Shown in pieces: positions 39,362-48,783 of a DNA stretch of 64,000 nucleotides; the first letter of the stretch is position 1, and every line of letters starts with the position of its first letter. The notes under the pieces were generated by a model. That model saw nothing but the letters and a program-made list of their open reading frames with translations. It ran no database searches and was not told where the DNA came from. The stretch is taken from the NCBI RefSeq assembly GCF_022869165.1, contig NZ_CP094929.1, positions 1,488,001-1,552,000 of the forward strand, given 5' to 3'. The translations under genes were made by a program, and so were the position numbers. The stretch comes from Sphaerochaeta associata. GTDB lineage: Bacteria; Spirochaetota; Spirochaetia; Sphaerochaetales; Sphaerochaetaceae.

Positions 39362-40286
39362 ATATCCCATCCTCCTGGTTTCGGCTTTTGTTGCGACCTT
39401 CGTCCTATCGAAGGTCCTGTTGTCTGTTGCCGGGCGCAGTAATGTAGCGATCAAGCCGGAGCTTTTGGGGACGCAGGCCAAGAAACAAGGCACTCCGGTA
39501 ATCGGGGGAATTGCCTTCTGTCTGGGGACTTTGCTTGTCACGCTTCTCGACCCGGCCCTCATGCAGGAAGGGGTGGTGTTTCCTTTGCTCGGCCTTTTGC
39601 TCTTTGCCCTCATCGGGCTTCTGGACGACAGAATGAAAATTCGCTCCAACAACGGAGACGGCCTCTCCAGCCTGCTCAAGCTGGCCCTGCAAATCAGCGG
39701 ATCGCTTGTGTTGCTGATGCTGCTCGACTCACAAGGATTGCTCGATACGCGTCTGGACATCGGCTCCTTCACTCTTGAGCTGGGAACCGCCTATTATGCC
39801 TTTGCCTGCATGTATGTGCTGTATTTCGTCAATGCGGTGAACATCACAGACGGGCTTGATGCGCTGGCGGCTGGATCGGCAATGCCTCTTCTTGTGCTCC
39901 TGCTTCTGCTTGCCCGTCGAAGCGGCATCATCGCTTCTCCGGCTCTTATCGGTTCGTTGCTTGCCTTTCTGGTTTTCAACAGAAAACCGGCCAAATATTT
40001 CATGGGTGATTGCGGCAGCCACGCCTTGGGTGCCTATATTGCAGTTTCAGCCTTGGTCATGGGCTGTGAGGCGGTATTATTTTTTGCCAGCGGGCTTTTC
40101 TTGGTTGAACTGGCTACCAGCCTGATTCAAATCATCTCCATCAGACGGTTTGGGCGCAAGGTGTTTACCATTGCCCCTTTGCACCATGCCTACGAGTTGA
40201 AGGGAGTCGCTGAAGGACGCATCGTCTCCTTCTTCACGCTGACCTCTTGGGCTTTTGCCCTGTGCTCGCTCTTGATAAGCAGGTGA
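39351..40286 (+). CDS. mraY: Phospho-MurNAc-pentapeptide transferase MraY
   Basis: A 311-residue polytopic enzyme making lipid I on the inner membrane. Motifs: KKQGTPVIGGI, the DDRMK aspartates, VNAVNITDGLDALA (nucleophile/Mg region), FMGDCGSHALGA, and APLHHAYELKG near the end. The last departs from the usual HHHFE: the third His is Ala. The protein is somewhat shorter than the 320-360 residues usual for the family. It overlaps the murF end by 11 nt. Confidence 0.94.
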   Translation: MQARYPILLVSAFVATFVLSKVLLSVAGRSNVAIKPELLGTQAKKQGTPVIGGIAFCLGTLLVTLLDPALMQEGVVFPLLGLLLFALIGLLDDRMKIRSNNGDGLSSLLKLALQISGSLVLLMLLDSQGLLDTRLDIGSFTLELGTAYYAFACMYVLYFVNAVNITDGLDALAAGSAMPLLVLLLLLARRSGIIASPALIGSLLAFLVFNRKPAKYFMGDCGSHALGAYIAVSALVMGCEAVLFFASGLFLVELATSLIQIISIRRFGRKVFTIAPLHHAYELKGVAEGRIVSFFTLTSWAFALCSLLISR

Positions 40287-40290
40287 TGCG

Positions 40291-41526
40291 ATGGATGTAC
40301 GACGGGATTTTGATGATTGGCAGCAGAGTGAGGAGTCGTCGGATGTGATGGGCGGCAGCCTGAGTGCATTCACCTTTCTATGCATCATTCTACTGATCAC
40401 AACCTTGGGCTTGATCATGCTCTACAGCGCCTCGTACAACGAAGCCCTGATTCACAACCTTCCTCATTACTACTTCTTCTCCCGCCAGCTGATGTTCGTC
40501 GGTCTCGCACTTGCAGTCTCACTTATCATACGGTACATTCCCATCTCTTTCATCAAGGCGTTGTGTTATCCGATCCTTGCTGTTTCCGTGCTGCTGTTGT
40601 TGATGACCCTTTTCACCCCCTTCGGCCAGCAGCGGTTGGGTTCGCGGAGGTGGCTGCAGATCGGCTCGCTGCCTTCCTTGCAACCTTCGGAGTTCGCAAA
40701 AATCGCCATTATCCTTTTTTATGCGGTCTACCACCAAAAAGACCGCAGTTCAGAGTCCGTTGTGCGTCGGTTCGGCATGCCGATCGTTGTAAGTCTGGTC
40801 ATCACCGCATTGATTTTCGCCCAGCGCGACTACTCTTCGGCCTTGCTCTTTCTTGGCCTCAGTTTTGCCCTGTTGCTTGCCAGTGGTTTCAAGCTTTCCC
40901 ATCTGCTTGTTCTGCTTGCCTTCCTCGCAGCCCCCGCCTTGGTCGCCATGTTCAGTCAGAGCTATCGGGTGAAACGGGTTTTCTCCTTCCTGTTCCCATC
41001 CCTTGACCCGGTGGGCATGAATTACCAGGTATCGAATAGTCTGAAAGCGATCAAGGCAGGGGGACTGTTCGGTGTTGGATTGGGAAACGGACAATACAAA
41101 CTCGGCTTACTCCCCGAAGTGCAGAGCGACTTCATCTTCGCTTCGATCTGTGAGGAGATCGGCTTTGTCGGAAGTGCTTTCATCCTCATCCTTTTTGCCA
41201 TGATCGCCATCCTCGGATACAACGCTGCAAGCCGGATGCAGAGCCGCGACCGCTTTCTCAGCATCAGTGCTTTCGGACTTACCAGCATGATACTCTTCCA
41301 AGCCATTCTTAATTTGGCGGTTGTTACGGCTTTGCTGCCCCCAACCGGTATTCCCCTGCCGTTCTTCAGCCAGGGCGGTACCAATCTTTTCGTAGTTCTG
41401 TGCAGCAGCGCCTTGCTGTATCGGATATTGTTGATCAGCAGCGGGAAAATCCCGCTGGTCAAAAGTTCGCTGAAACCGGAAGAACGCAAAGCAATCCTCT
41501 TTCCCGAGGAGGGGAGCCTTTCATGA
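40291..41526 (+). CDS. ftsW: Division SEDS glycosyltransferase FtsW
   Basis: A 411-residue SEDS protein that polymerises lipid II at the septum. About 10 membrane segments; LMLYSASYNEA near the start, QRDYSSALLF, LFGVGLGNGQYKLG, and PPTGIPLPFFSQGGTNL, the SEDS signature. It needs a partner class B transpeptidase; none is in the cluster, but one lies at 51179-52846. Placement between mraY and ftsQ supports FtsW rather than RodA. Confidence 0.95.
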   Translation: MDVRRDFDDWQQSEESSDVMGGSLSAFTFLCIILLITTLGLIMLYSASYNEALIHNLPHYYFFSRQLMFVGLALAVSLIIRYIPISFIKALCYPILAVSVLLLLMTLFTPFGQQRLGSRRWLQIGSLPSLQPSEFAKIAIILFYAVYHQKDRSSESVVRRFGMPIVVSLVITALIFAQRDYSSALLFLGLSFALLLASGFKLSHLLVLLAFLAAPALVAMFSQSYRVKRVFSFLFPSLDPVGMNYQVSNSLKAIKAGGLFGVGLGNGQYKLGLLPEVQSDFIFASICEEIGFVGSAFILILFAMIAILGYNAASRMQSRDRFLSISAFGLTSMILFQAILNLAVVTALLPPTGIPLPFFSQGGTNLFVVLCSSALLYRILLISSGKIPLVKSSLKPEERKAILFPEEGSLS

Positions 41527-42278
41527 GCAGAATGGGGGTCAAGGTGAAACTGGCCTTGCTCATCCTTCCTTTTGCCCTGTTTCTAGGCCTGCTGCTCTTG
41601 CGCTCGATTCCCGCATTCAATCTTCAGACAGTACAGATTACGGTGGAGGGAGGTACTGAGGAAGTCCCATACGAAGCGAAGCAATACTTCGCCTCGTTGG
41701 CGGGTACCTCGTTGTTTTCCATCAATCTGGCCGCCCGGATTCAGGAACTTGAAACAATTACCGGTATACAACAGGTGAAGCTTGTGCGAAAGTTGCCCTC
41801 CTCGTTGTTGGTGACGCTCCGCCTCTCGGATGCTCCTGCCGTAATCGTGGAGGAAGGGGGGAGCCAGGTGTATTTGGTCGAAGACCTGCATCTGAAAGCC
41901 CTGCATTCCGATGATGTGGCTGCTTGGCAACGAGTCTTGGTCACCATCGAGGTGCCGCCCTCCTATGCCCGGATGATGGTTCGCTATGGTGTTGACGACT
42001 CGTTTCTACAAGTCATGGAGTTGGCAAAGTCGCTGGAGGGAAAAACCACCTTGATAACTACGATAAAATACGATAATAATAGTAGTAACAGCTTTGGAAA
42101 GATGGTTCTGGAACTCTCGTCCCTGAATGCCCAAATTTGGGTGAGGGAGCCTGTGGGTGCGGCGCAAGTGAGTGCAGCCGTCTTGCTGGTCCAAGAGGAC
42201 CAAAAGGATGCGCTTTCTTTCCTCAGCTCGCAAGCCAGGCGTTACGACCTCTATCGTGAGGGTTTGGTACGCAGGTGA
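41523..42278 (+). CDS. ftsQ: Cell division protein FtsQ/DivIB
   Basis: A 251-residue bitopic protein: cytoplasmic tail of about 8 residues, one transmembrane helix (about 9-27), then a POTRA domain beginning FNLQTVQITVEGG and a beta domain. The start at 41523 overlaps the ftsW stop (ATGA) and follows GAGGAGGGG; longer in-frame extensions lie inside ftsW. FtsQ links early and late divisome proteins through FtsL. Confidence 0.85.
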   Translation: MSRMGVKVKLALLILPFALFLGLLLLRSIPAFNLQTVQITVEGGTEEVPYEAKQYFASLAGTSLFSINLAARIQELETITGIQQVKLVRKLPSSLLVTLRLSDAPAVIVEEGGSQVYLVEDLHLKALHSDDVAAWQRVLVTIEVPPSYARMMVRYGVDDSFLQVMELAKSLEGKTTLITTIKYDNNSSNSFGKMVLELSSLNAQIWVREPVGAAQVSAAVLLVQEDQKDALSFLSSQARRYDLYREGLVRR

Positions 42279-42306
42279 TGAGACCGACCAGAAGGGGGTT
42301 GCTGTA

Positions 42307-43554
42307 ATGGCTGGTGAAAAGATGTTGATGGGATTGGATATCGGCTCGAGCCGGACCAGATGTGTAATCGGCTCGGTGAGCCGGGACGGCCAGCTTATGG
42401 TCGACAGCATCTGTGAACATCCGAGCGAAGGGGTGCGTGCCGGTTCCATCGTCAATATTGAACAGACTTTGAAGACCATCCAGACGGTGATCAACGAGGC
42501 GGAGCTCCAAGCAGGAGCTGAGATGAACGAAGTGATCATCGGAATCGGTGGAGAAAATATCGTTGGAATCGCCAGTACCGGTGTGGTCGGCATCAACAGC
42601 AAGGATCAGGAGATCAAGCGTGAGGACATTTTCAGGAGTCTTGAGGTGGCGAGGGCATTCGAGCTTCCCCAGGATCGCGAGATTCTTCATACCTTGGTCC
42701 AGGACTTCCAAATCGACGGGCAGATGGGCATCAAGGACCCGATAGATATGCTTGGTCACCGGCTTGAGAGCCGAGTTCTCATTGTTACCGCTGCCTCGTC
42801 GATGTGTCAGAATGAACGAAAGTGCATCCAGCGTTCGGGCTTGACCGTACAACGTTTGGTGCTCCAGAGCCTTGCCGACTCCGAGGTTGTGCTCAGCAGC
42901 GAGGAGAAGGAGATGGGGACGATCCTCATCAATATCGGAAGCGGTATCACCAATATGATCGCCTACTCGAACGGGGCTCCCGTGTATACCGGGGGTGTCA
43001 ATCTCGGCGGGGAAGCGGTAACAAACGACATTGCCTATATTCTGAATAAAACCCGTGCCGCAGCCGAGCAGATTAAATGCGAAAGCGGGCACAGTTATGT
43101 CCCCTCGGTCTCCAGCGACGATATGATTCTCATTCCGCAGGTCGGGGGACTTCCCTCCATCAAGATGCCGAAGAAAGAGCTGAGCAAGGTCATCGAACCT
43201 CGCATGGCGGAGATTTTCTCCCGTTTGCAAAGCGATTTGGAGAAAGCCCAGATCCAGGGATCGTTTGGTGGAGGTGTGGTATTGGTTGGTGGGGGAGCCC
43301 TGCTCAGCGGGGTGACCGAACTTGCCAGTGAGATTTTCCGGCTTCCCGCCCGCCTTGGGTTCCCCGAGGCGATCGGAGGCTTGGATCGAAGCTATATCAG
43401 TCCCCAGTACACAACGGTTTTGGGGTTGCTCAAGAGCGAAGCACGCAAGGTTCGTGAGACGGGGACATCATCCAAGTCGCGCAAGGAGCGGGTGCATCGC
43501 AAAGAGGGTGGGGCCGCCTCCAAGCTCCGTGGATTCTTCAGGACCTTGTTTTAA
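42307..43554 (+). CDS. ftsA: Cell division protein FtsA
   Basis: A 415-residue actin-like ATPase. GLDIGSSRTRCVIG is the phosphate-1 loop, INIGSGITNMIAY phosphate-2, and GGVVLVGGGALLSGV the adenosine motif; the SHS2/1C domain lies between them. The C-terminal LRGFFRTLF is the amphipathic membrane anchor that tethers FtsZ. The start at 42307 follows GAAGGGGG. Confidence 0.95.
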   Translation: MAGEKMLMGLDIGSSRTRCVIGSVSRDGQLMVDSICEHPSEGVRAGSIVNIEQTLKTIQTVINEAELQAGAEMNEVIIGIGGENIVGIASTGVVGINSKDQEIKREDIFRSLEVARAFELPQDREILHTLVQDFQIDGQMGIKDPIDMLGHRLESRVLIVTAASSMCQNERKCIQRSGLTVQRLVLQSLADSEVVLSSEEKEMGTILINIGSGITNMIAYSNGAPVYTGGVNLGGEAVTNDIAYILNKTRAAAEQIKCESGHSYVPSVSSDDMILIPQVGGLPSIKMPKKELSKVIEPRMAEIFSRLQSDLEKAQIQGSFGGGVVLVGGGALLSGVTELASEIFRLPARLGFPEAIGGLDRSYISPQYTTVLGLLKSEARKVRETGTSSKSRKERVHRKEGGAASKLRGFFRTLF

Positions 43555-43582
43555 GTAAAGCCGAAGGGCAAAGGAATATGCT

Positions 43583-44827
43583 ATGGATTTTGGAATGTTT
43601 GAAGTAGAGGATATGGTCCAGGACGAACAGGCCACCTCTACAATCATCAAAGTAGTCGGGGTGGGTGGAGCCGGTGGAAATGCGGTGAACCGTATGATTG
43701 CCAGCGGCTTGAAGAAGGTACACTTTGTTACCATGAATACCGATATGCAGGCTCTTCAGCGTTCCAACGCCCAAATCCGGATTCCAATCGGCAAGGAGTT
43801 GACCGGAGGCCTGGGTGCGGGCGGTATACCTGAAGTCGGAGAAAAAGCCGCCCAGGAGAGCAAAGAGGACATTCGGCGTGAAATTGAGAATGCCGACATG
43901 GTGTTCATCACTGCCGGCATGGGAGGCGGAACCGGTACCGGTGCCGCTCCCGTTGTAGCTGAAATTGCCAAGAGCTGCAATGCCTTGACTGTGGCGGTCG
44001 TTACCACCCCGTTTGCATTTGAAGGAAAGAAGAAACTGATGCTTGCACAGGCTGGCATTGAAAAGCTGCGCAAGCAGGTGGATACACTGATCATTATCCC
44101 CAACCAGTACTTGTTGAAGGTGGTAGAGAACAATACCCCGATCAAACAGGCCTTCCTGATGGCAGATGAAGTGCTGTACATGGGTGTTCAGGGTATCAGT
44201 GAATTGATCACCGAACCTGGGGAAATCAACATAGACTTTGCCGACGTCCGCACAGTTATGAAGGGCAAGGGTGATGCCTTGATGGGCATCGGTTTCGGAG
44301 AGGGAGCCAACCGTGCAGTCGATGCCGCCAGGCAGGCCATCAGCAACCCGCTTTTGGAGAATGCCAGCATCGAGGGAGCCAAGAGTGTATTGGTCAACCT
44401 TGCTGGCAGTGACACCCTTACCTTGCAGGAGTACCAGGATGTAGTGGAATTGGTCACCGAACGCTGTGCCGATGATGCATTGGTTATCGCTGGACAGGCC
44501 TTTAACCCGGAACTGGGTGACCGTATCAAGGTTACTGTGGTTGCTACGGGTTTCGAGCGCAAGGAGGATGTCGTAGGAGCCGAACTTGCAGATATGGATA
44601 TGGTAAAGCGACGGTATGCCGCCTCGGCAAAGCGGGATGACGGCAAGAATGAGGAAGCTCTGCAACCTGCAAGGAAGAACGAGGAGCAGCCCGATATCGC
44701 CTCGATTCAAGTGAACCGATGGCAGGATTTGCAGAAACAGCTCGGCAAAGGACCGGCTACCAATGCGAATGATTACAACATACCCGCCGTTCTGAGGTAC
44801 TCCCGCAATAAAGCGGATGACAACTGA
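43583..44827 (+). CDS. ftsZ: Cell division protein FtsZ
   Basis: A 414-residue tubulin-like GTPase forming the Z-ring. [13 protein letters not shown] begins the nucleotide fold; the tubulin signature is [12 protein letters not shown]; the T7 synergy loop follows in the middle ([12 protein letters not shown]). After a charged linker the C-terminal peptide [11 protein letters not shown] is the FtsA-binding tail. The length of the linker is ordinary. Confidence 0.97.
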   Translation: MDFGMFEVEDMVQDEQATSTIIKVVGVGGAGGNAVNRMIASGLKKVHFVTMNTDMQALQRSNAQIRIPIGKELTGGLGAGGIPEVGEKAAQESKEDIRREIENADMVFITAGMGGGTGTGAAPVVAEIAKSCNALTVAVVTTPFAFEGKKKLMLAQAGIEKLRKQVDTLIIIPNQYLLKVVENNTPIKQAFLMADEVLYMGVQGISELITEPGEINIDFADVRTVMKGKGDALMGIGFGEGANRAVDAARQAISNPLLENASIEGAKSVLVNLAGSDTLTLQEYQDVVELVTERCADDALVIAGQAFNPELGDRIKVTVVATGFERKEDVVGAELADMDMVKRRYAASAKRDDGKNEEALQPARKNEEQPDIASIQVNRWQDLQKQLGKGPATNANDYNIPAVLRYSRNKADDN

Positions 44828-44829
44828 GC

Positions 44830-45729
44830 ATGGGCAACTCCTCCAATGTCCTCCTGATTGAAGATTATACCGACTATCTAGGCATGCAGCGTCGCCTTTC
44901 GGAGGCGACGCAGTCTGTATACGCACATGAGGTCTCTCTTTTTTTGGCTACAAGCGTCGACTATGAGACGGTGAATGTAAGATGCATCGAGGCGTATCTT
45001 GTTGAGCAGGTACGGATTCGCCATTTGAGTGAACGCAGCGTTGCAAAGGTCGTCTCTGCGTTGCGGTCCTTTTTTTCGTTCCTGCAGTTGAGCAAGATCC
45101 GGGAGGACAACCCGGTTTTGCTTGTCCAGCGTGGCAGGCAACAGCAAACCCTTCCTCAGGTGGCGAGCATTGCACAAGTGGATGCACTGCTGGAGAGCAT
45201 CGACACCTCCGACTTATTGGGCTTTCGTGACCGAACGCTGTTTGAGCTCATCTATTCCTGCGGTTTGAGAATCAGCGAGGCCTGCGACCTTGAGGTTTCC
45301 GACTATCAAAAGACCAGTATCAGGGTTGTGGGAAAGCGTCATAAGATCCGTATCATTCCCGTCGGTGAGGTGGCGCGCAGCTGGATCGACGCCTATCTGA
45401 CGCAAGTACGTCAGGAACTTGTCGGCATGCGTGGTTCGACCAAGGCCTTGTTCGTTGGAAGGAGAGGTCGTAAACTGACCCGGCAGGCTGTGTACAAGCG
45501 TTTCATCGCTTATTGTGATGCCGGTGGCTTGGATGCCAAGGTGCATACCTTGCGACACAGCTTTGCAACCCATCTTTTGGAAGGTGGAGCCGACCTCAGA
45601 AGCGTGCAGGAGCTTTTGGGCCACAGCGACATCAAGACCACGCAAATCTACACCCATGTGGACACCAGGGTGTTGCAGAAGGCATATGAACAATTCCACC
45701 CCGATACCGAGGATGGGCAGCAGTCATGA
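44830..45729 (+). CDS. xerD: Tyrosine recombinase XerD/XerC type (first copy)
   Basis: A 299-residue recombinase with a SAM-like N-terminal core-binding domain and a catalytic domain with Arg147 (CGLRISEA), Lys169, His239, Arg242 (HTLRHSFATH), His265 and Tyr274. Resolves chromosome dimers at dif. It starts 2 nt after ftsZ with no good ribosome-binding site, suggesting coupling. XerC and XerD cannot be told apart by motif alone; the label is provisional. Confidence 0.88.
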   Translation: MGNSSNVLLIEDYTDYLGMQRRLSEATQSVYAHEVSLFLATSVDYETVNVRCIEAYLVEQVRIRHLSERSVAKVVSALRSFFSFLQLSKIREDNPVLLVQRGRQQQTLPQVASIAQVDALLESIDTSDLLGFRDRTLFELIYSCGLRISEACDLEVSDYQKTSIRVVGKRHKIRIIPVGEVARSWIDAYLTQVRQELVGMRGSTKALFVGRRGRKLTRQAVYKRFIAYCDAGGLDAKVHTLRHSFATHLLEGGADLRSVQELLGHSDIKTTQIYTHVDTRVLQKAYEQFHPDTEDGQQS

Positions 45730-46469
45730 ACATCCTGATACTTTTGTGTCCCATCATTGCATTCGGCTCCTTCGTTGATGCCATAGCCGGTGGCGGCGGT
45801 TTAATCACCCTCACCGCGTATGTCGCGCTGGGGCTGCCGCCGCAGACGGCGCTGGGCAACAATAAGTTTGCCTCGGCCAGCGGGACCTTGGTTGCTTCCA
45901 TCCAGTACCTTCGCAAGTCCCAGGTTTCCCTTTCCATCGCATCGGTGGCAACGCTGTTCAGCTTCATCGGCTCTGTTGTCGGATCCTTTCTTGCAACCCG
46001 CTATGCCGATACCTATCTGAACTACCTGTTGGTCATTTTGGTTCCGGCAGTCGCCCTTTTCATGGTGTTTAAGCCCGATTTCGGTCAAGCCAAGGAGAAG
46101 AGCCGCTTGCTGCTCTTCTCCCTTGCGTCGATTACCGGCTTGGTGATCGGAGCCTATGACGGTTTCTTCGGTCCGGGTACCGGAATGTTCCTCACCCTGA
46201 TTTTCACCTCTGTATTGGGAATGGATCTGCTCAAGGCCTGCGGGACCGCCCGCATCGTCAATCTTGCCTCCAATGCAGCCGCTCTTGCCATGTTTCTCTC
46301 TCATGGAGTGATAGATTTCTCAATCGCCATCCCTTGTGCCGTCAGTGCCGTCATCGGGGGCTTTTTGGGAAGCCGGCTTGCTTTGAAAATCGGGGTGAAT
46401 GTGGTCAAGCCTGTGATGCTCTTCGTACTTTTCCTTCTTCTGGTGAAGGTTGCGGTCTCCCTGTTCTGA
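45726..46469 (+). CDS. TauE/SafE (TSUP) family membrane transporter
   Basis: A 247-residue membrane protein with about eight hydrophobic segments in two repeats. VDAIAGGGGLITLTAYVALGLPPQTALGNNK is the diagnostic N-terminal repeat and GAYDGFFGPGTGMFL the second. The family exports sulfur-containing or organic anions such as sulfite and sulfoacetate. It overlaps xerD by 4 nt (ATGA). Its presence in a recombination/division run has no obvious functional logic. Confidence 0.9.
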   Translation: MNILILLCPIIAFGSFVDAIAGGGGLITLTAYVALGLPPQTALGNNKFASASGTLVASIQYLRKSQVSLSIASVATLFSFIGSVVGSFLATRYADTYLNYLLVILVPAVALFMVFKPDFGQAKEKSRLLLFSLASITGLVIGAYDGFFGPGTGMFLTLIFTSVLGMDLLKACGTARIVNLASNAAALAMFLSHGVIDFSIAIPCAVSAVIGGFLGSRLALKIGVNVVKPVMLFVLFLLLVKVAVSLF

Positions 46470-46501
46470 AGCAAACCGCCGGCCTTCACCCCTTTGGAGG
46501 C

Positions 46502-47362
46502 ATGAAACTCTCAACACTTCTTTCAATCAGTCAGCTTTCGATCGGGGCCGAGGAGAAGCTCGGTCTTGCTTACAGCAATCCATCTGCAAATGAATTGATA
46601 TCACTCGGTGCGAATGCAAAAAGAACCGAGCGGATGCTCGCCTTCCTGGCCCATGGCGGCGCCCGTGTTGTCTTTTACGGGATGGCTTCCTACCCCGCAC
46701 CCTTGTATCAACTGGACAATCCTCCCTTCCGTCTCATGTACAAAGGAGACCTGCCGAAACAAACGGACCGGTTTCTGATGGTATGCGGCACCCGTTGTCC
46801 CGATGCACTTGCAAGCCGGAGTTCCTATGAGTTTGCACTTGAAGCGGGAGCGAACGGGGTGGTTGTGGTTACCAGCAACAGCCGGGGCATCGACCGCAAC
46901 TGCCTGTATGCCCTCAAGGACAGCAACAAGGCGGCACTTGTGGTTTGTGACTGCGGGCTGGCAGTCAAACGCATCACCTCCAACACCCTGCTTGCCGGTT
47001 TTTGCACGATTTCCGCTTTTGAGCCTGATGATCAGGCCCTTTCCTTCCGATGCCTCAGCCGCAATGTTCTCTCGACCGCCCTGGCCGAGGCGACGGTGGT
47101 GATGCAGGCACCGCTCAAATCGGGGGCGCTGCACTGTGCGACCTGTGCCCTCGACCTCGGCAGGGATGTCTATGTGCACAGCACGGGAACGCGAACAGGT
47201 GAAGTCAATACCGGTTCCCGCTCGCTTGCAGAAATGGGCGCTGAAGTGGTAACGGGATATCCGGATGTGGCTCTCAGGCACGATTGGCCGCAGGACAGGC
47301 GAATCCAAGCCGGCTCATTGTACCGTTTCGGGCCCTCATGCTATAGTCTAAGCCATGCATGA
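46502..47362 (+). CDS. dprA: DprA/Smf-like protein, diverged
   Basis: A 286-residue protein. YPAPLYQLDNPPFRLMYKGDLP matches the entry to the DprA Rossmann fold; SNSRGIDRNCLYALK corresponds to SGLARGID-x-AAH; SRNVLSTALAEATVVMQAPLKSGAL to the RNRxIAGLS...EA...SGSL segment; and LGRDVYVHSTGT to the GR-x-V-AVPG end. DprA loads RecA onto incoming single-stranded DNA. Key motifs are looser than usual, and the usual C-terminal winged helix is absent. GGAGG is only 1 nt before the ATG, and no other in-frame start fits. Confidence 0.75.
   Translation: MKLSTLLSISQLSIGAEEKLGLAYSNPSANELISLGANAKRTERMLAFLAHGGARVVFYGMASYPAPLYQLDNPPFRLMYKGDLPKQTDRFLMVCGTRCPDALASRSSYEFALEAGANGVVVVTSNSRGIDRNCLYALKDSNKAALVVCDCGLAVKRITSNTLLAGFCTISAFEPDDQALSFRCLSRNVLSTALAEATVVMQAPLKSGALHCATCALDLGRDVYVHSTGTRTGEVNTGSRSLAEMGAEVVTGYPDVALRHDWPQDRRIQAGSLYRFGPSCYSLSHA
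47318..47347 (+). promoter_or_regulatory. Internal promoter before xerC, predicted leaderless
   Basis: TTGTAC (47318-47323), 18-bp spacer, TATAGT (47342-47347) preceded by TGC (extended -10). The ATG follows after 7 nt and there is no Shine-Dalgarno sequence. It lies within the 3' end of dprA. Confidence 0.55.
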
Positions 47363-48251
47363 AGAGCCTTTGATTGCAACATTTCTGCAGACACAGAAGA
47401 GTTTGAGAAACCTCAGTGATCATACCCTGCTTGCCTATGAGCGGGACTTATTACAGCTGCAAGCCTATTTTGCGTCCTTGGGCGTCTCGCTCTTGCACAG
47501 CACCCGCGAGGATGCCCGTATGTTTGTGCGTCATTTGGTCAAGGACAAGCAGTATGCGCAGGCGAGCATCAACCGCAAGATCAGCTGCGCCCGGGTTTTC
47601 TACTCCTCGTTGCTCAAGAACGAGCTCATTGCCTCCAACCCTTTCTCCCTGATAGCGGTACACCGTCGTCAGGACAGGCTTCCTTCAGTCCTTACCGCTG
47701 CCGAGGTAGCTTCACTGCTCTCTCTGCCCTATGCTGATTTTCCCTCAACCCGCGATATGGTGGTGTTTACGCTGCTCTACGATACCGGTTGCCGCATCAG
47801 CGAACTGCTCTCGATCAAGGAGAAGGACATTGAGTGGGAAGAGCGGCGGATTCGTGTAGTAGGGAAAGGAAACAAAGAGCGATATGTCTTTTTCACCGAG
47901 CGTTGCAAGGTGTTGATGACATACTATCTGCAGTTGAAGCGGGAGCGTTTTTCCTGCCCTGAACTGCTCTGCTCGAACAAAGGAAAACAGTTGCCGATGA
48001 GCACCGTTGGTAGTATGTTTGCTGTGTATAGAAGAAGACTCGGGTGGCAGAAACCATTTACCCCTCATGTATTGAGGCACACCTATGCCACCCATCTTTT
48101 GGACAATGGGGCTGATATACGTTTGGTGCAGGAGCTGCTGGGTCATCAAAGCATCTCGACAACACAGATTTATACCCACGTATCACAAGAGAGGTTGGCC
48201 CGCGTCTATGCATGCAGCCACCCTCATGGAAGGAAACAGGATGAGCACTAG
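47355..48251 (+). CDS. xerC: Tyrosine recombinase XerC/XerD type (second copy)
   Basis: A 298-residue recombinase with Arg147 (GCRISEL), Lys171, His238, Arg241 ([11 protein letters not shown]), His264 and Tyr273. It resembles the other Xer protein of this run and would form the heterotetramer with it. It overlaps dprA by 8 nt and hslV by 11 nt. The dprA-xerC-hslV-hslU order recalls the codV-clp/hsl arrangement in other bacteria and spirochaetes. Confidence 0.88.
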   Translation: MHEEPLIATFLQTQKSLRNLSDHTLLAYERDLLQLQAYFASLGVSLLHSTREDARMFVRHLVKDKQYAQASINRKISCARVFYSSLLKNELIASNPFSLIAVHRRQDRLPSVLTAAEVASLLSLPYADFPSTRDMVVFTLLYDTGCRISELLSIKEKDIEWEERRIRVVGKGNKERYVFFTERCKVLMTYYLQLKRERFSCPELLCSNKGKQLPMSTVGSMFAVYRRRLGWQKPFTPHVLRHTYATHLLDNGADIRLVQELLGHQSISTTQIYTHVSQERLARVYACSHPHGRKQDEH

Positions 48252-48780
48252 TTTTAAAGGAACCACAATCGTAGCAGTCCGCAAGGACGGTCATGTAGCA
48301 ATAGCAGGCGATGGGCAGGTAACCGCCGGCGATACCATTCTCAAGTCGAATGCGCACAAGGTGCGCACCCTCTATGATGGCAAGGTAATCACCGGTTTCG
48401 CCGGCACCACAGCCGATGCCTTCACGCTCTTCGAGTTGTTTGAAGCGAAATTGAAACAGTTCAACGGCGACCTTACCCGGGCGGCGGTGGAACTGGCCAA
48501 ACAGTGGAGAGTCGACAAGCAGCTGCGCCAGCTCGAGGCCATGATGCTGGTCAGCGACGGCAAGCGAATTTTCTTGATCAACGGGGCGGGTGATGTAGTG
48601 GATCCCGAGCGTGATGCCATCGGTATCGGCAGCGGCGGGAACTATGCACTCAGTGCAGCTTTGGCCTATTTGGATGCAAGCCCGACGATGAGTGCTGAGC
48701 AGATAGCACGCAAGAGTGTGGAGATTGCAGCAAAGCTGTGCATCTACACCGATGATTCAATTCATGTAGAGGTATTATAA
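48241..48780 (+). CDS. hslV: ATP-dependent protease subunit HslV
   Basis: A 179-residue proteasome-like threonine peptidase. [21 protein letters not shown] is the start of the mature fold. The catalytic threonine is normally the first residue; here MSTSFKG precedes TTIV, so a short leader must be removed, as in several other bacterial HslV proteins. AAGGAAACAGG precedes the ATG, and translation overlaps the xerC end. HslU follows after 3 nt. Confidence 0.93.
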   Translation: MSTSFKGTTIVAVRKDGHVAIAGDGQVTAGDTILKSNAHKVRTLYDGKVITGFAGTTADAFTLFELFEAKLKQFNGDLTRAAVELAKQWRVDKQLRQLEAMMLVSDGKRIFLINGAGDVVDPERDAIGIGSGGNYALSAALAYLDASPTMSAEQIARKSVEIAAKLCIYTDDSIHVEVL

Positions 48781-48783
48781 TTT

